Assembly: GCF_052072235.1 (NCBI RefSeq)
Contig: NZ_CM125436.1
Span: 3,466,001 to 3,530,000 of the forward strand
Source of the DNA: Brevibacillus_D fluminis_A
GTDB taxonomy: Bacteria > Bacillota > Bacilli > Brevibacillales > Brevibacillaceae
Length of the DNA stretch: 64,000 nt
Direction: 5' to 3'
The notes beneath the pieces were generated by a model, which was not told the DNA's origin, did not search any database, and saw only the letters and a list, made by a program, of their open reading frames with translations. Positions 26,027 through 34,721 of this stretch are shown in pieces (position 1 is the stretch's first letter; the number at the start of each line of letters is the position of its first letter). The translations under genes and the position numbers were made by a program.

Positions 26027-26515
26027 ATGAAAACAACGCGAAAACTTCATCTTTGGATCGGCATCATCACGTCTCTGTTTATTTTAATGGAATCGATAAC
26101 GGGGCTGTTGATCTCCGAGCCTTGGCTGATCGGTGCAAGCGAAATGAATCGAAAAGGCTTCCCGATGCAGCAGATGGAAAATGGCGCCGCAACAGCAACA
26201 GCCTCTGCCGATGCCGCCACAATCGCCAATGCGCAAACCCCAACACAATCCGCCGCCGGACAAGACAGTCATGCCGGAGCAAACAGCGGCTTTCGCGGAG
26301 AACGCGAAAACCAATCGAGCTTGATGGGAATCATCCGCGGACTGCACGAAGGCAAGTTCAGCGGCGCTAATCTCAAATGGATCGTGGATTTGACCGCAAT
26401 CAGCATGATCATCTTGACGATCACCGGCATTACGCTGTCCTTGCGTGTACTCCGGGCACAGCGCAATCAACGAAAAAAGGCGCTCGCCAACCAAGAAGCG
26501 ATTTCTTCTCAATGA
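26027..26515 (+). CDS. PepSY-associated transmembrane protein
   Basis: The 162-residue protein has two transmembrane helices: an N-terminal one beginning RKLHLWIGIITSLFILMESITGLLI, the hallmark of PepSY-TM proteins, and a second near residues 122-142 (WIVDLTAISMIILTITGITLS). The loop between them is Ala/Thr/Gln-rich and low in complexity, and contains a GLHEGKFSG segment typical of the family. Such small PepSY proteins may modulate peptidases or heme/iron reductases. AAGGAG precedes the ATG. It is divergent from a two-component system whose likely binding repeats lie in its promoter. Confidence 0.75.
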   Translation: MKTTRKLHLWIGIITSLFILMESITGLLISEPWLIGASEMNRKGFPMQQMENGAATATASADAATIANAQTPTQSAAGQDSHAGANSGFRGERENQSSLMGIIRGLHEGKFSGANLKWIVDLTAISMIILTITGITLSLRVLRAQRNQRKKALANQEAISSQ

Positions 26516-26529
26516 AGCAACCATCAACA

Positions 26530-26560
26530 TACAACAAACACCCGCTGATCGGCGGGTGTT
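26530..26560. terminator. hairpin between convergent genes, possible bidirectional terminator
   Basis: AACACCCGC (26537-26545) pairs perfectly with GCGGGTGTT (26552-26560). The T-tract is weak on both strands, but the position between two convergent stop codons supports a terminator. Confidence 0.6.
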
Positions 26561-26573
26561 CGTCATTGTTCCC

Positions 26574-28316
26574 CTATTCGGTTTTAAACTGTCCGATGAC
26601 GCCAGACAGCTCTTCCGCCACGCCCGTCAGCTCTTGGGCGATCGTAGCCAGTTGTTGGACCGCACGGCTTTGCTCAACCGAGCCCGCCGCCACCTGTTCG
26701 GATGCAGCGGATGTTTGGCGCGTGACATCGGCGATTTGCCCGAGATAGTCATCGAATTCTTTGCGGGTTCGATCCAGTTGAACGATTGTCCGGCTCAAAT
26801 TGGCAGCGATGCCTTCGATCTGACTGGAAATGGCACCAAGCCCTTCGAACGATTGCTGGGTTCGGCGGAACGCCTCCCTTTGCTCGCTGACCAGCTGCTT
26901 GCTTTCATCAATTTGCACCGTCATCTCCTCGGTGCGCGCTGCGAATGATTGCAAGATCGCATCGATCTGCATGATCGCTTGTGCCGACTGGTCAGCCAGC
27001 TTGCCAACCTCATTGGCGACAACGGCGAACCCTTTGCCATGCTCGCCGGCGCGTGCCGCTTCAATCGAGGCATTGAGCGAGAGCAACCGGGTTTGATCGG
27101 CGATTTCTTTTACTTTCAAGCCGATGTCCGCCGCATCTGCCGACGCCTGCCGCAAATGGATCGAGGCAGACTGCAGGTCCTCAAACGACTGTGTGCTTTT
27201 ATTTCCGCGCTCCAAAAGCGTGCGGAACAGCTCCTGCGCTTCCGTACCCGCACGAGCCAGCTCGACGGCCACATCCTTGAATCGGTCGACGCTCGTTGCA
27301 ACTTCCTCGACTGCATGTTTCACTTCTTTTGATTTTTCCACGGCATGTTCCAGTTGTTCCGACTGATGAACGGCCCCTGCCGCCACCTCGTTCATGACGC
27401 TTGAGAGTTCCTCGCTTTGGGCGAGCGTTTCCTCGGAGATCGCCGCGGTGTTTTGCGAATGGTCGCGCAGTACGGCGACGTTCGCTTTCACGCGCGCAAC
27501 CAGCTCTTTCATGCTTTCGATCATGCGGTTGTTGTAATCGCTGATGTCGCCCAGCTCATTGCCGAGTGTGCGAACCGAACGCACCGTCACATCCCCGTTC
27601 GTCACCTGTTCCATGCTCGCCTTGACCGAATTGATCTGTTTGATCATCCGCTCCACGAACAGCGTGATGATCGCAAGCGAAACGAGCAAAAGCAGGGTAA
27701 CAGCCGGGATGAGAATGCGCAGCGAGAATCCGCGCATTTGCGCTTCGACTTCATCGACGGTTTGGGCGGAAATGGCGATCGATAAGTAACCGAACGTCTG
27801 TGCATCGTTCTTGAATGGAATGACGACGGTAAAATACTTGCCCCATTTGGGATCATCGGTAATGTCGGATACCAGGTAGCCGTTTTGCTTGATGGCCGCG
27901 ACATCGAGATCATCGTTCATGATCGGTTCGCCGTAAGGGGCTGCTTGTTCCCGAGGCAGGCCGTCGATGATCACGCTCCATTTCCCGTTTACCTGCCCCA
28001 ATGTATTCAAATACATCGCGCCTGCGTTCGTCCTCAATTCGTCGAAGCGTGCCCGGAGCTGTTCATACTCGGGCGAGGACCCCGACGGATTTTCCAGAAA
28101 TTTGCGATAAAGATCGGCGTCAATTTGGTTGTCGAGCCCTCTCACCATTTTGAGCGCGTCTGACTGCAGCGTCGAGAAGGCCGTTTTTTTCACCAAATAC
28201 AGGCCGAGCGCGCCCGCCGCCACGCTCATTGTTACGAGTACGGCAACGACTGTCCACAACAATGATCCTCTCAATCCCATGCGTCTTCTTTTCATGATTG
28301 TACGATTGTCCCCCAT
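26574..28316 (-). CDS. methyl-accepting chemotaxis protein
   Basis: The 580-residue receptor has a transmembrane helix near residues 17-40, an extracytoplasmic Cache-like sensor (about 45-210), a second transmembrane helix (about 212-235), a HAMP linker and a cytoplasmic signalling domain. The hairpin tip IADQTRLLSLNASIEAARAGEHGKGFAVVANEVGKLAD is the invariant contact with CheA and CheW. It should sense a ligand outside the cell and bias flagellar rotation. The first ATG has a poor ribosome binding site, and an ATG eight codons in (28295) is an alternative. A sigma-D-like promoter is visible upstream. Its position next to a catabolic operon suggests taxis toward the same substrate, which is inference. 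Confidence 0.93.
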   Translation of the reverse strand: MGDNRTIMKRRRMGLRGSLLWTVVAVLVTMSVAAGALGLYLVKKTAFSTLQSDALKMVRGLDNQIDADLYRKFLENPSGSSPEYEQLRARFDELRTNAGAMYLNTLGQVNGKWSVIIDGLPREQAAPYGEPIMNDDLDVAAIKQNGYLVSDITDDPKWGKYFTVVIPFKNDAQTFGYLSIAISAQTVDEVEAQMRGFSLRILIPAVTLLLLVSLAIITLFVERMIKQINSVKASMEQVTNGDVTVRSVRTLGNELGDISDYNNRMIESMKELVARVKANVAVLRDHSQNTAAISEETLAQSEELSSVMNEVAAGAVHQSEQLEHAVEKSKEVKHAVEEVATSVDRFKDVAVELARAGTEAQELFRTLLERGNKSTQSFEDLQSASIHLRQASADAADIGLKVKEIADQTRLLSLNASIEAARAGEHGKGFAVVANEVGKLADQSAQAIMQIDAILQSFAARTEEMTVQIDESKQLVSEQREAFRRTQQSFEGLGAISSQIEGIAANLSRTIVQLDRTRKEFDDYLGQIADVTRQTSAASEQVAAGSVEQSRAVQQLATIAQELTGVAEELSGVIGQFKTE

Positions 28317-28355
28317 TTTTTTCTTTTTGTAAGTTACCTTTTCCCTTATCTATAA

Positions 28356-28383
28356 AATTCGGCTTTCTACTCGGAATTCTTTA
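28356..28383 (-). promoter_or_regulatory. sigma-D-like promoter of the chemoreceptor gene
   Basis: On the minus strand TAAA (complement of 28380-28383) and GCCGAATT (complement of 28356-28363) are separated by 16 nt. The flagellar sigma-D consensus is TAAA-N15-GCCGATAT. The -10 matches 6 of 8 and the spacer is one base long. Chemoreceptor genes are usual sigma-D targets. Confidence 0.4.
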
Positions 28384-28425
28384 CCGTTTTTTTAATGAGT
28401 TTGAAAGCACAGGAAAAACAACTAT

Positions 28426-28458
28426 GCAAAAAAGGGCTGCATATGGATCGCAGCCCTT
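28426..28458 (-). terminator. intrinsic terminator of the five-gene catabolic operon
   Basis: AAGGGCTGC (28432-28440) pairs perfectly with GCAGCCCTT (28450-28458). On the minus strand it is followed by TTTTTTGC. It lies 37 nt past the SDR stop. Confidence 0.85.
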
Positions 28459-28494
28459 CCCATCGCTTATTTCGTTCGTTGTACCCGCATTCTG

Positions 28495-29247
28495 CTACGC
28501 CAGCTCGCCGCCGTCGATCGGAATTTGCTGACCGGTAATGTATTGCGCTTCATCAGAAGCGAGGAAAGCGAACAGTCCCGCTACCTCTTCCGGCATCGCA
28601 TGGCGCTTGAGCGGAATGTTTTGGTTCACTTGATCCAGCATCTCGGGCGTGTACTCAGCCAATTGCATCGGCGTCAGGACATACCCCGGGCAGATCGTGT
28701 TGACGCGAATGGTCGGCGCCAGCTCCAGCGCCATCGTGCGGGCCAGAAGGTTCACCCCGGCCTTAGAGGCGTTGTAGTCGGCATAGTACGGATGACCGAC
28801 AACACCGTTGGTCGAGGCGGTCATCAGAATGACTCCCTTCCCTTGCGCCAGCATCCGTTTGGCTGCTGCCTGCGCGGTGTAGAAAATACCGTCCAGATTC
28901 GTGCCGATCACTTTGCGCCACTGCTCGGGTGTAATATCGACAAAGTTGGCGCGGACGCTGATCCCGGCATTGGCGATCAGCACATCGATCCCTCCCATTT
29001 TGGTATCGATTGCCGCAAACACGTCATTGACTTCCTCCGGATTGCTGACATCCACTTTCAACCCGTACGCGATTTCGGGATGCTCTTCCAGCACGCCCGC
29101 CAATCTGTCCTGATTAAAATCCAGGATGGTGACGATCGAGCCTTCTGCTGCAAAGCGTAACGCCGTCGCGAGGCCGATCCCGCTGGCTCCGCCGGTAATG
29201 ACCACCCGTTTATTTTGCAAGCTGTCCACATATTTTCCCGTCGTCAT
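28495..29247 (-). CDS. short-chain dehydrogenase/reductase
   Basis: The 250-residue SDR has the nucleotide-binding motif TGGASGIGLA near residue 18, NAGIS, the catalytic Ser in LMTASTNG, Tyr and Lys in YNASKAG, and the PGYVLTPM segment. An acidic residue after the second strand (ILDFNQDR) favours NAD over NADP. The start at 29247 (MTTGKYVDSL) follows GGGGGAG. It is the last gene of the operon that starts at 34422, 36 nt after the glutamine-synthetase-like gene, and would oxidise or reduce a hydroxyl/keto intermediate of that pathway; the substrate is unknown. Confidence 0.85.
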   Translation of the reverse strand: MTTGKYVDSLQNKRVVITGGASGIGLATALRFAAEGSIVTILDFNQDRLAGVLEEHPEIAYGLKVDVSNPEEVNDVFAAIDTKMGGIDVLIANAGISVRANFVDITPEQWRKVIGTNLDGIFYTAQAAAKRMLAQGKGVILMTASTNGVVGHPYYADYNASKAGVNLLARTMALELAPTIRVNTICPGYVLTPMQLAEYTPEMLDQVNQNIPLKRHAMPEEVAGLFAFLASDEAQYITGQQIPIDGGELA

Positions 29248-29283
29248 CGTACTCCCCCTCCCCTGCATTTGCGATTCGTTTCC

Positions 29284-30630
29284 TTAGAAGCGCCTTGCAA
29301 AAAGGTTACGTTCCCACTCGCCCACCTGACGGGCATATTTGTCCCATTCCGTCCGCTTCACTTTGATGAATTCTTCCCATATCTCGCGGCCGATGGCGCG
29401 AGCCAAAATCGTGTCCTGGCTCAAGCTGTCCATCGCTTCCTCCAGCGTCCGCGGCGCACGCGAGATGCCGCGCTCCTTCATTTCGGTTTCCGTCAGCCAG
29501 CTCACATCGTCATTCGCCGGTTCGCCGGGATGGATGCCGTTTTGGATGCCAGCCAAACCGGCTGCAACCAGGCAAGCGGACAAGAGATACGGATTGCACG
29601 TGCCGTCCGCTCCCCGGAACTCAAAGCGCCGCGCTCGTCGCTTTTCCGGGATGCGTACCAATACGGAACGATTGCCCGCACCGTAGCAAATATGCGCGGG
29701 CGCCCACGTTCCCGGCCGCATCCGTTTGTACGAGTTGATGCTTGGCGCACCGATGGCAATCAGCGATCGTCCGTGCTGCAGCAGGCCGCCAATAAAGTGA
29801 TACGCTTTTTCCGAAAGGTCGAGCCCGCGCTGGTCGGTAATATCCGAGAACAGATTTTCGCCCGCCTCGTTGTACAGGCTCATGTGCACATGCAGGCCGC
29901 TGCCGGCCAAATGATCGAACGGTTTGGGCATCAAGGTGCCGACGAAGCCTTGCTTGCGGGCGATCTGCTTGAACAGATGCTGGAACGTCACCTGATCGTC
30001 CGTCGCTTTTAGCGCTGGCTGGTAGCGCAAGTTGATCTCCAGCTGACCTGGGCCGTATTCGCTGGAAATTTGCTCGGTCTTCACATTCATCGCTTCCAAG
30101 GAGTAAATGAACTCCTGGATGAACTCCTCCTGAATGTCCACGCCATCGGTCGAGAAGCAATGGCTGTTGTCGGCAGGAACGAGCTTTCCGTTTTCTTCCT
30201 TTAGCAAATATGCTTCCTGCTCATACGCCATGTTCAGCGTGCCGCCCAACAGCGATTCCACTTCCGTCAGCAACCGCTTCAGCGCATTGCGCGGGCAGCC
30301 GACCCACGGGTCTCCGTTGATGTCGACCAGGTCGCACAGCATGCGCGCGGTATTTTTGCGGTACGGGACGATCGCAAACGTGCTCGGGTCCGGCACCGCA
30401 AAAAAGTCGCCGTCTCCCGGTTTGTACATCGGGTCCGGGATGTATTCGTCAAAAATATCGAAGCTCATGATCGCGGCGCTGAAGTTAACCCCTTTTTCCA
30501 TGGCATCGCGCAGGCTGTCGGGTCGGATCGTCCGGCCGCGCGTGACGCCCGCATAATCCAAAAATTCGATGCGAATGAACTCAATCCCTTTTTCTTCCAC
30601 CAATGCAAGAACTTCCGCTTTTGTATACAT
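29284..30630 (-). CDS. glutamine-synthetase-like gamma-glutamyl ligase
   Basis: The 448-residue protein aligns with the GS superfamily: the beta-grasp domain (FIRIEFLDYAGVTRGRTI), the metal and glutamate sites YEQEAYLL, YGPGQLEINL and GSGLHVHMSL, and the ATP/ammonia region NSYKRMRPGTWAPAHICYG, NRSVLVRIP and RFEFRGADGTCNPYL. The usual RxExRxPDP is changed to RFEFRGADG. This points to a specialised ligase (PuuA, GlnT or FluG-like) that glutamylates an amine rather than a housekeeping GlnA. It overlaps nothing but lies only 4 nt after the M20 gene. With the operon's amidohydrolase it reconstitutes the two halves of FluG. Confidence 0.88.
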   Translation of the reverse strand: MYTKAEVLALVEEKGIEFIRIEFLDYAGVTRGRTIRPDSLRDAMEKGVNFSAAIMSFDIFDEYIPDPMYKPGDGDFFAVPDPSTFAIVPYRKNTARMLCDLVDINGDPWVGCPRNALKRLLTEVESLLGGTLNMAYEQEAYLLKEENGKLVPADNSHCFSTDGVDIQEEFIQEFIYSLEAMNVKTEQISSEYGPGQLEINLRYQPALKATDDQVTFQHLFKQIARKQGFVGTLMPKPFDHLAGSGLHVHMSLYNEAGENLFSDITDQRGLDLSEKAYHFIGGLLQHGRSLIAIGAPSINSYKRMRPGTWAPAHICYGAGNRSVLVRIPEKRRARRFEFRGADGTCNPYLLSACLVAAGLAGIQNGIHPGEPANDDVSWLTETEMKERGISRAPRTLEEAMDSLSQDTILARAIGREIWEEFIKVKRTEWDKYARQVGEWERNLFARRF

Positions 30631-30634
30631 AGCC

Positions 30635-31822
30635 TTACTCCCCTTCTTCTAGCCAGTTTAAGGCGAACTGTGTGAAAATTTTGCCGCCGATTGGGATGAT
30701 TGCTTCGTCAAAGTAGAACTGTGGATGATGGAGATCAAAACTGTCCTTTTCCGACTGTCTGATGCCGAGCCGGAAGTAGGTGCTAGGAACCGCTTTGGCA
30801 AAATAGCCGAAATCATCGGCCCCCATGGAAGGATGTGGCAGTGTATGCAAATTCGCTTCACCGATAACCTGCCCGGCGCTTTGCGCGAGCCGATGCAAAA
30901 CGCGGGCATCATTGTTCACAGCCGGATTGCCATCATGGTACAAGACGTTAGCCTCGCCGCCGTATTGCCGGGCGATGCCTTCCACCAGCTCAATGAACTT
31001 GCGCTTGCAGTCGAGGCGGACCTCCTCCGTCAGACTCCGGATCGTCCCGTCCAGCGTTACCGCATCGGCGACCACGTTGCTTGCCACGCCCCCGTTGATT
31101 TTGCCAACGTGAATGACGAGCGGTTCAACCGGATTGCTCATTTTGACGCGCAAATACTGCAGAGCACGAATGACTTCGGCTGCGATCGCGATCGCATCGA
31201 CCGCTTGATGCGGGCGCGCACTGTGCCCGCCTTTGCCCGTGATGCGAATGGAAAAATCATCGCAAGACGCGGTAACGCTCCCTTCCCGCACGCCGACGGT
31301 GCCAAACGGCAGGTGCGGCCACAGATGCAGGGCCACCGCCGCTTCAATCGTCGGCTCTGCCAGCACACCGGCTTCGATCATGTTTTGGGCTGCTCCATCC
31401 GCTTCCTCCCCCGGCTGGAAAATGCAGCGCACCATCCCGCGAAACCGGTCGCGATGCTGCCAGAGATGATAGACCGCTCCGAGCAAAATCGTCGTATGGC
31501 CGTCATGGCCGCAGGCGTGCATCACACCCGGGTTTTGGGAAGCAAACGGCACACCGCTCTTCTCCTCGATCGGCAATGCATCGATATCGGCGCGCAGCGC
31601 AATGGTGCGTCCCGTGCCCAATCCGCCGTGAATGTCGACGACGACACCTGTCTCACACATGATTTTGCTTGGAATCCCCCACTCCTCGAGCGTCCGGACG
31701 ATTGTTGCACAAGTTTCATGCTCTGAAAACGACAGCTCGGGATGCTGATGAAGCTGCCTGCGAATGGCGTACAAGTGTTCATCGATGGCAGAATCCCACG
31801 TCCACTCTGTCCCGATTGACAT
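30635..31822 (-). CDS. M20D-family amidohydrolase
   Basis: The 395-residue metallohydrolase resembles hippurate hydrolase, IAA-amino-acid hydrolase and N-acyl-amino-acid amidohydrolases: RRQLHQHPELSFSEHET, ALRADIDALPIEE, HACGHDGHTTILLGA, FQPGEEADGAAQNMI, GGHSARPHQAVDAI and PSMGADDFGYF. It would cut an amide bond releasing an amino acid or a carboxylate. There is no signal peptide, so it is cytoplasmic. AAGGAG precedes the ATG. It is third in the operon, between the permease and the GS-like ligase. Confidence 0.9.
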   Translation of the reverse strand: MSIGTEWTWDSAIDEHLYAIRRQLHQHPELSFSEHETCATIVRTLEEWGIPSKIMCETGVVVDIHGGLGTGRTIALRADIDALPIEEKSGVPFASQNPGVMHACGHDGHTTILLGAVYHLWQHRDRFRGMVRCIFQPGEEADGAAQNMIEAGVLAEPTIEAAVALHLWPHLPFGTVGVREGSVTASCDDFSIRITGKGGHSARPHQAVDAIAIAAEVIRALQYLRVKMSNPVEPLVIHVGKINGGVASNVVADAVTLDGTIRSLTEEVRLDCKRKFIELVEGIARQYGGEANVLYHDGNPAVNNDARVLHRLAQSAGQVIGEANLHTLPHPSMGADDFGYFAKAVPSTYFRLGIRQSEKDSFDLHHPQFYFDEAIIPIGGKIFTQFALNWLEEGE

Positions 31823-31890
31823 GTTCGATTGCTCCTTTCACACACGTGCTGACGGCTCGTTTAGTCAAGCCCGTCAATCCGCTGTAGCCG

Positions 31891-33231
31891 TTACTGAAGA
31901 TCCATCTGGATCGGTTTGTCTTTGTACACTTTTGTATGAATAACGATGTAAATAATTCCGAGACAGAGCCAGGCTGAGCCTACTTTAAGCGCAAGCGCGT
32001 CCATCGAGGTGATCACGTAGCCGATGACGCACATTCCGATAAGCGGCAGGATCAGGTGGCCAAAAATGTTCTTTGATTTTTTCCGGATCATGAAGTGATT
32101 GATCACCGTGATATGCAGGATCAAAAAGCCGGTCAGTGCGCCAAAGTTGACCAGATTGGTGAGCACCGGCATCGCATCTTGAAAGCCGAGGCTGACCACC
32201 ATGGAGACAATCGCAACCAAAATCGTGCTGACATAGGGGGTTTGGTATTTGGGATGCACTTTGGCGAGCGCACGCGGCAGCTTGCGGTCACGTCCCATCG
32301 AAAACAAAATCCGCGAGATGGCCGCCTGGGAAACCAATGCCGAGGATATGCCCCACGAGAACACGGTCGCCAAAATCGCAACGGTCTTGAGCCATGCTCC
32401 GCCTGCAATCCCGGCAATGTCATAGAACGCCGTGTCCAGATTGTCGAGCGTCGTACCGCGAGCCAGGTCGCTTGCCACCCATGTTTGGGCGACAAACAGG
32501 AAGCCTACCGAAAGTAGTGCCGCCACGCTCGCACGTCCCACCACTTTGTTGCCGCCTTTTACTTCTTCGGCCATCGTGGAAATCGCATCAAAACCGAGAA
32601 AGGAAAGCACCGCGATGGATACCGCGCCCATCACGAGATTGATGTTGAAATTTTCGGCATCAAACAGCGGTTTGATCGTGAAGCCGCCGCTGCCTTTTCC
32701 CGCAAACAAAGCCGTGATGCCCGCGATTAAAAAGATAAGGAGGACGGTGAACAACAGGATCAACGTATATTTGTTTGCTTTTGCTGTAAACTCGACACCG
32801 CGAATGTTGATGAAGGTATTGACCGCGATAAACAGGATAATCCACAGCCACCCCGGTACGCCAGGCACGAGGGCAACCAGAGCGTTGGCGCTCACGACAT
32901 AGCACAGCGACGGAATGAGGATGTAGTCGAGCAAAATCGACCAGCCGGAAACGAAGCCGACGTATTCATTCAACCCGCGCTGCGCATAGGCGTACACAGA
33001 GCCTGCCACTGGAAACGCTTCCGACATTTTGGCATAGCTTAACGCCGTGAAGATCATCCCGGTCATCCCGATCAGGTACGCAAGGGCGACCATGCCTTTG
33101 GAGGCATCCGACACGTAGCCGAATACGCCAAACGGCGCGATCGGCACCATAAAAATCAATCCATAGATCAGCAAATCCCAGAAGCTCAGCGCTCGTTTCA
33201 ATTCTTGTTTATAGCCAAACTCTTCGATCAT
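31891..33231 (-). CDS. APC-superfamily amino acid/amine permease
   Basis: The 446-residue membrane protein has about 12 transmembrane helices and the APC N-terminal signature (LKRALSFWDLLIYGLIFMVPIAPFGVFGYV). Helix 6 contains ISTMAEEVKGG, the conserved glutamate-rich region of the family. It resembles PuuP/YveA-type permeases for amino acids or polyamines. It follows the amidohydrolase by 33 nt and should import the substrate of the operon. GGGGGG precedes the ATG at a good distance. The second permease at 62861 is a related family member with a similar predicted control. Confidence 0.9.
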   Translation of the reverse strand: MIEEFGYKQELKRALSFWDLLIYGLIFMVPIAPFGVFGYVSDASKGMVALAYLIGMTGMIFTALSYAKMSEAFPVAGSVYAYAQRGLNEYVGFVSGWSILLDYILIPSLCYVVSANALVALVPGVPGWLWIILFIAVNTFINIRGVEFTAKANKYTLILLFTVLLIFLIAGITALFAGKGSGGFTIKPLFDAENFNINLVMGAVSIAVLSFLGFDAISTMAEEVKGGNKVVGRASVAALLSVGFLFVAQTWVASDLARGTTLDNLDTAFYDIAGIAGGAWLKTVAILATVFSWGISSALVSQAAISRILFSMGRDRKLPRALAKVHPKYQTPYVSTILVAIVSMVVSLGFQDAMPVLTNLVNFGALTGFLILHITVINHFMIRKKSKNIFGHLILPLIGMCVIGYVITSMDALALKVGSAWLCLGIIYIVIHTKVYKDKPIQMDLQ

Positions 33232-33264
33232 TCTATATACCCCCCTATTGGTACGCTGGTTGAT

Positions 33265-34422
33265 CTATGATTTTGTGCCCGGGTAAACCTCTTCAAAATT
33301 TTTGTAGAGTACGCCTTCCGCAATATGATACGCCACATCCTGGTCGATGTAATCGCGTTTTATCCAGCCTTCCAGCACGCGGGCAAAGCATTCCTTGAAC
33401 AGATGCACGCCCAGCCAGTTCATTTCCGGACACGTAAACGCGTCAGACCCGTACATCACCTTGTTGAACGGTGCGAACTCGAACACTTGCGACAAAATGC
33501 GCTCAACCCCGTGCCCGATAAACGGATTTTGCAGCGAGATGTCCATGTAGACATTCGGCAGAACGCTCGTAATGAATGCCGCCTCCTCAATCCACGGATA
33601 GCCGCCGTGAACAAGGTGAACTTTTGTTTCCACATATTTTTTGTCACGCAGCATGTCCAGCAAAAACGACGGACTGGCCTTCGGCAAAATGACTTCGCCA
33701 TCCCCGACGCCCGTATGGATGTGCATCACCTTGTCGGCAAGATGACACTCCTCCATCGCGACATGCAGGCAGTAATCGCGGAGCGCCTTCACTTTGGCGC
33801 GGGAATCGCTGCAAAAATGCGGGTAGTCGTCACGGGCTTGGGCCTCATCCATCGGCGCGATTTCCAATCCGCTGCGATAGGCGATAATCGATTTGAGCCC
33901 AAGCACATCGCTGTTTTTCAAGGCGTCCCGAAGCTCGGCGCGATACGCTTCGATAAATCCGCCAAAATCAGCATGCTGTTCACGGAGCCGCACCATCACC
34001 GGTTCGATGCGGTAAATCTCCCAGGAAGGAACGCCTGTCAGCCGATTGTAGTCTTCCTTGGAAAGCGGCGGCTGCGGATAGCCGAAATCGAGCAGGTGAC
34101 CGGCCAGATTGGCGTCGCGGAACAGGCTTTGCGTATAGGCTGCCGGATCGTGTGCCAATCGGTTGCGATGGGCGACAACTTCTTCCGCGATTGGCTCGCA
34201 CGCAAAAAATTTTGCAAGACGCTGTATCGTAATCTGCATGTACATGTTGGTGCCGGGAAACGGCAGCTTCGGGTTCGTGCGAGTCGTTTCCTTGAACATA
34301 TCGGGAATAACGGATAATGAGAGCTTTTGCACAAAGTCCACAACCGACAGCGGTGTGGAGGAAAGCAAGTACGGATGGGCATGAACGTCAATCGCTTTGA
34401 TGCTGCGCAAGTCTAGTGTCAC
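33265..34422 (-). CDS. FluG-like amidohydrolase (amidohydrolase 2 family)
   Basis: The 385-residue protein has the TIM-barrel amidohydrolase motifs IDVHAHP (residues 11-17), VMHIHTGVGDGE, VHLVHGGYPWIEEAAF, NVYMDISLQNP and VMYGSDAFTCPE. Together with its length these match the N-terminal domain of FluG proteins, whose C-terminal domain is GS-like. Here the GS-like part is a separate gene in the same operon. It is the first gene after the sigma-54 site at 34461-34476. The start is the GTG at 34422, with GGGAGG upstream. The reaction is probably hydrolysis of a gamma-glutamyl or related amide, which is inference. Confidence 0.85.
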   Translation of the reverse strand: MTLDLRSIKAIDVHAHPYLLSSTPLSVVDFVQKLSLSVIPDMFKETTRTNPKLPFPGTNMYMQITIQRLAKFFACEPIAEEVVAHRNRLAHDPAAYTQSLFRDANLAGHLLDFGYPQPPLSKEDYNRLTGVPSWEIYRIEPVMVRLREQHADFGGFIEAYRAELRDALKNSDVLGLKSIIAYRSGLEIAPMDEAQARDDYPHFCSDSRAKVKALRDYCLHVAMEECHLADKVMHIHTGVGDGEVILPKASPSFLLDMLRDKKYVETKVHLVHGGYPWIEEAAFITSVLPNVYMDISLQNPFIGHGVERILSQVFEFAPFNKVMYGSDAFTCPEMNWLGVHLFKECFARVLEGWIKRDYIDQDVAYHIAEGVLYKNFEEVYPGTKS

Positions 34423-34460
34423 AATCTCTTCCTCCCTTTTTCAAACTCGCCAAACAGTAT

Positions 34461-34476
34461 TGCAACAGTTATGCCA
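34461..34476 (-). promoter_or_regulatory. sigma-54 (-24/-12) promoter of the catabolic operon
   Basis: On the minus strand the site reads TGGCAT, 5 nt, TTGCA, against the consensus TGGCAC-N5-TTGCA/T. The invariant GG and GC are 10 nt apart. It lies about 39 nt before the GTG start of the amidohydrolase, and a sigma-54 activator gene is divergent from it. Confidence 0.8.
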
Positions 34477-34604
34477 ACCCCGATAACCGCATGATTCCTG
34501 GTGTTTCGACGCATTTTTGGCGAAAAAAATGTTTCACCGAAAAATAATATTGAAAAATATTTTTCTGAAGATTTGAAATTGAGGTGGTTTTTGAAAATAT
34601 CGGT

Positions 34605-34633
34605 TTGAATTTTCACGCTTGCTGTACTATAGT
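34605..34633 (+). promoter_or_regulatory. sigma-A promoter of the sigma-54 activator gene
   Basis: TTGAAT (34605-34610) and TATAGT (34628-34633) are separated by 17 nt, about 90 nt upstream of the activator start. Confidence 0.7.
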
Positions 34634-34642
34634 AAAGGAATA

Positions 34643-34669
34643 TCACGGAATTATCGTGTAATTCTGTGA
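34643..34669. promoter_or_regulatory. inverted repeat, candidate activator binding site
   Basis: TCACGGAATTA (34643-34653) and TAATTCTGTGA (34659-34669) match with one transition across a 5-nt spacer. The site lies about 170 nt upstream of the sigma-54 promoter, the usual distance of an upstream activating sequence, and just after the activator's own -10, so it could also allow autoregulation. Confidence 0.6.
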
Positions 34670-34721
34670 AAAAATGCCCGCATTTGCGAAAATAATTTTT
34701 CCATCATAGGAGGGCTCTTTC

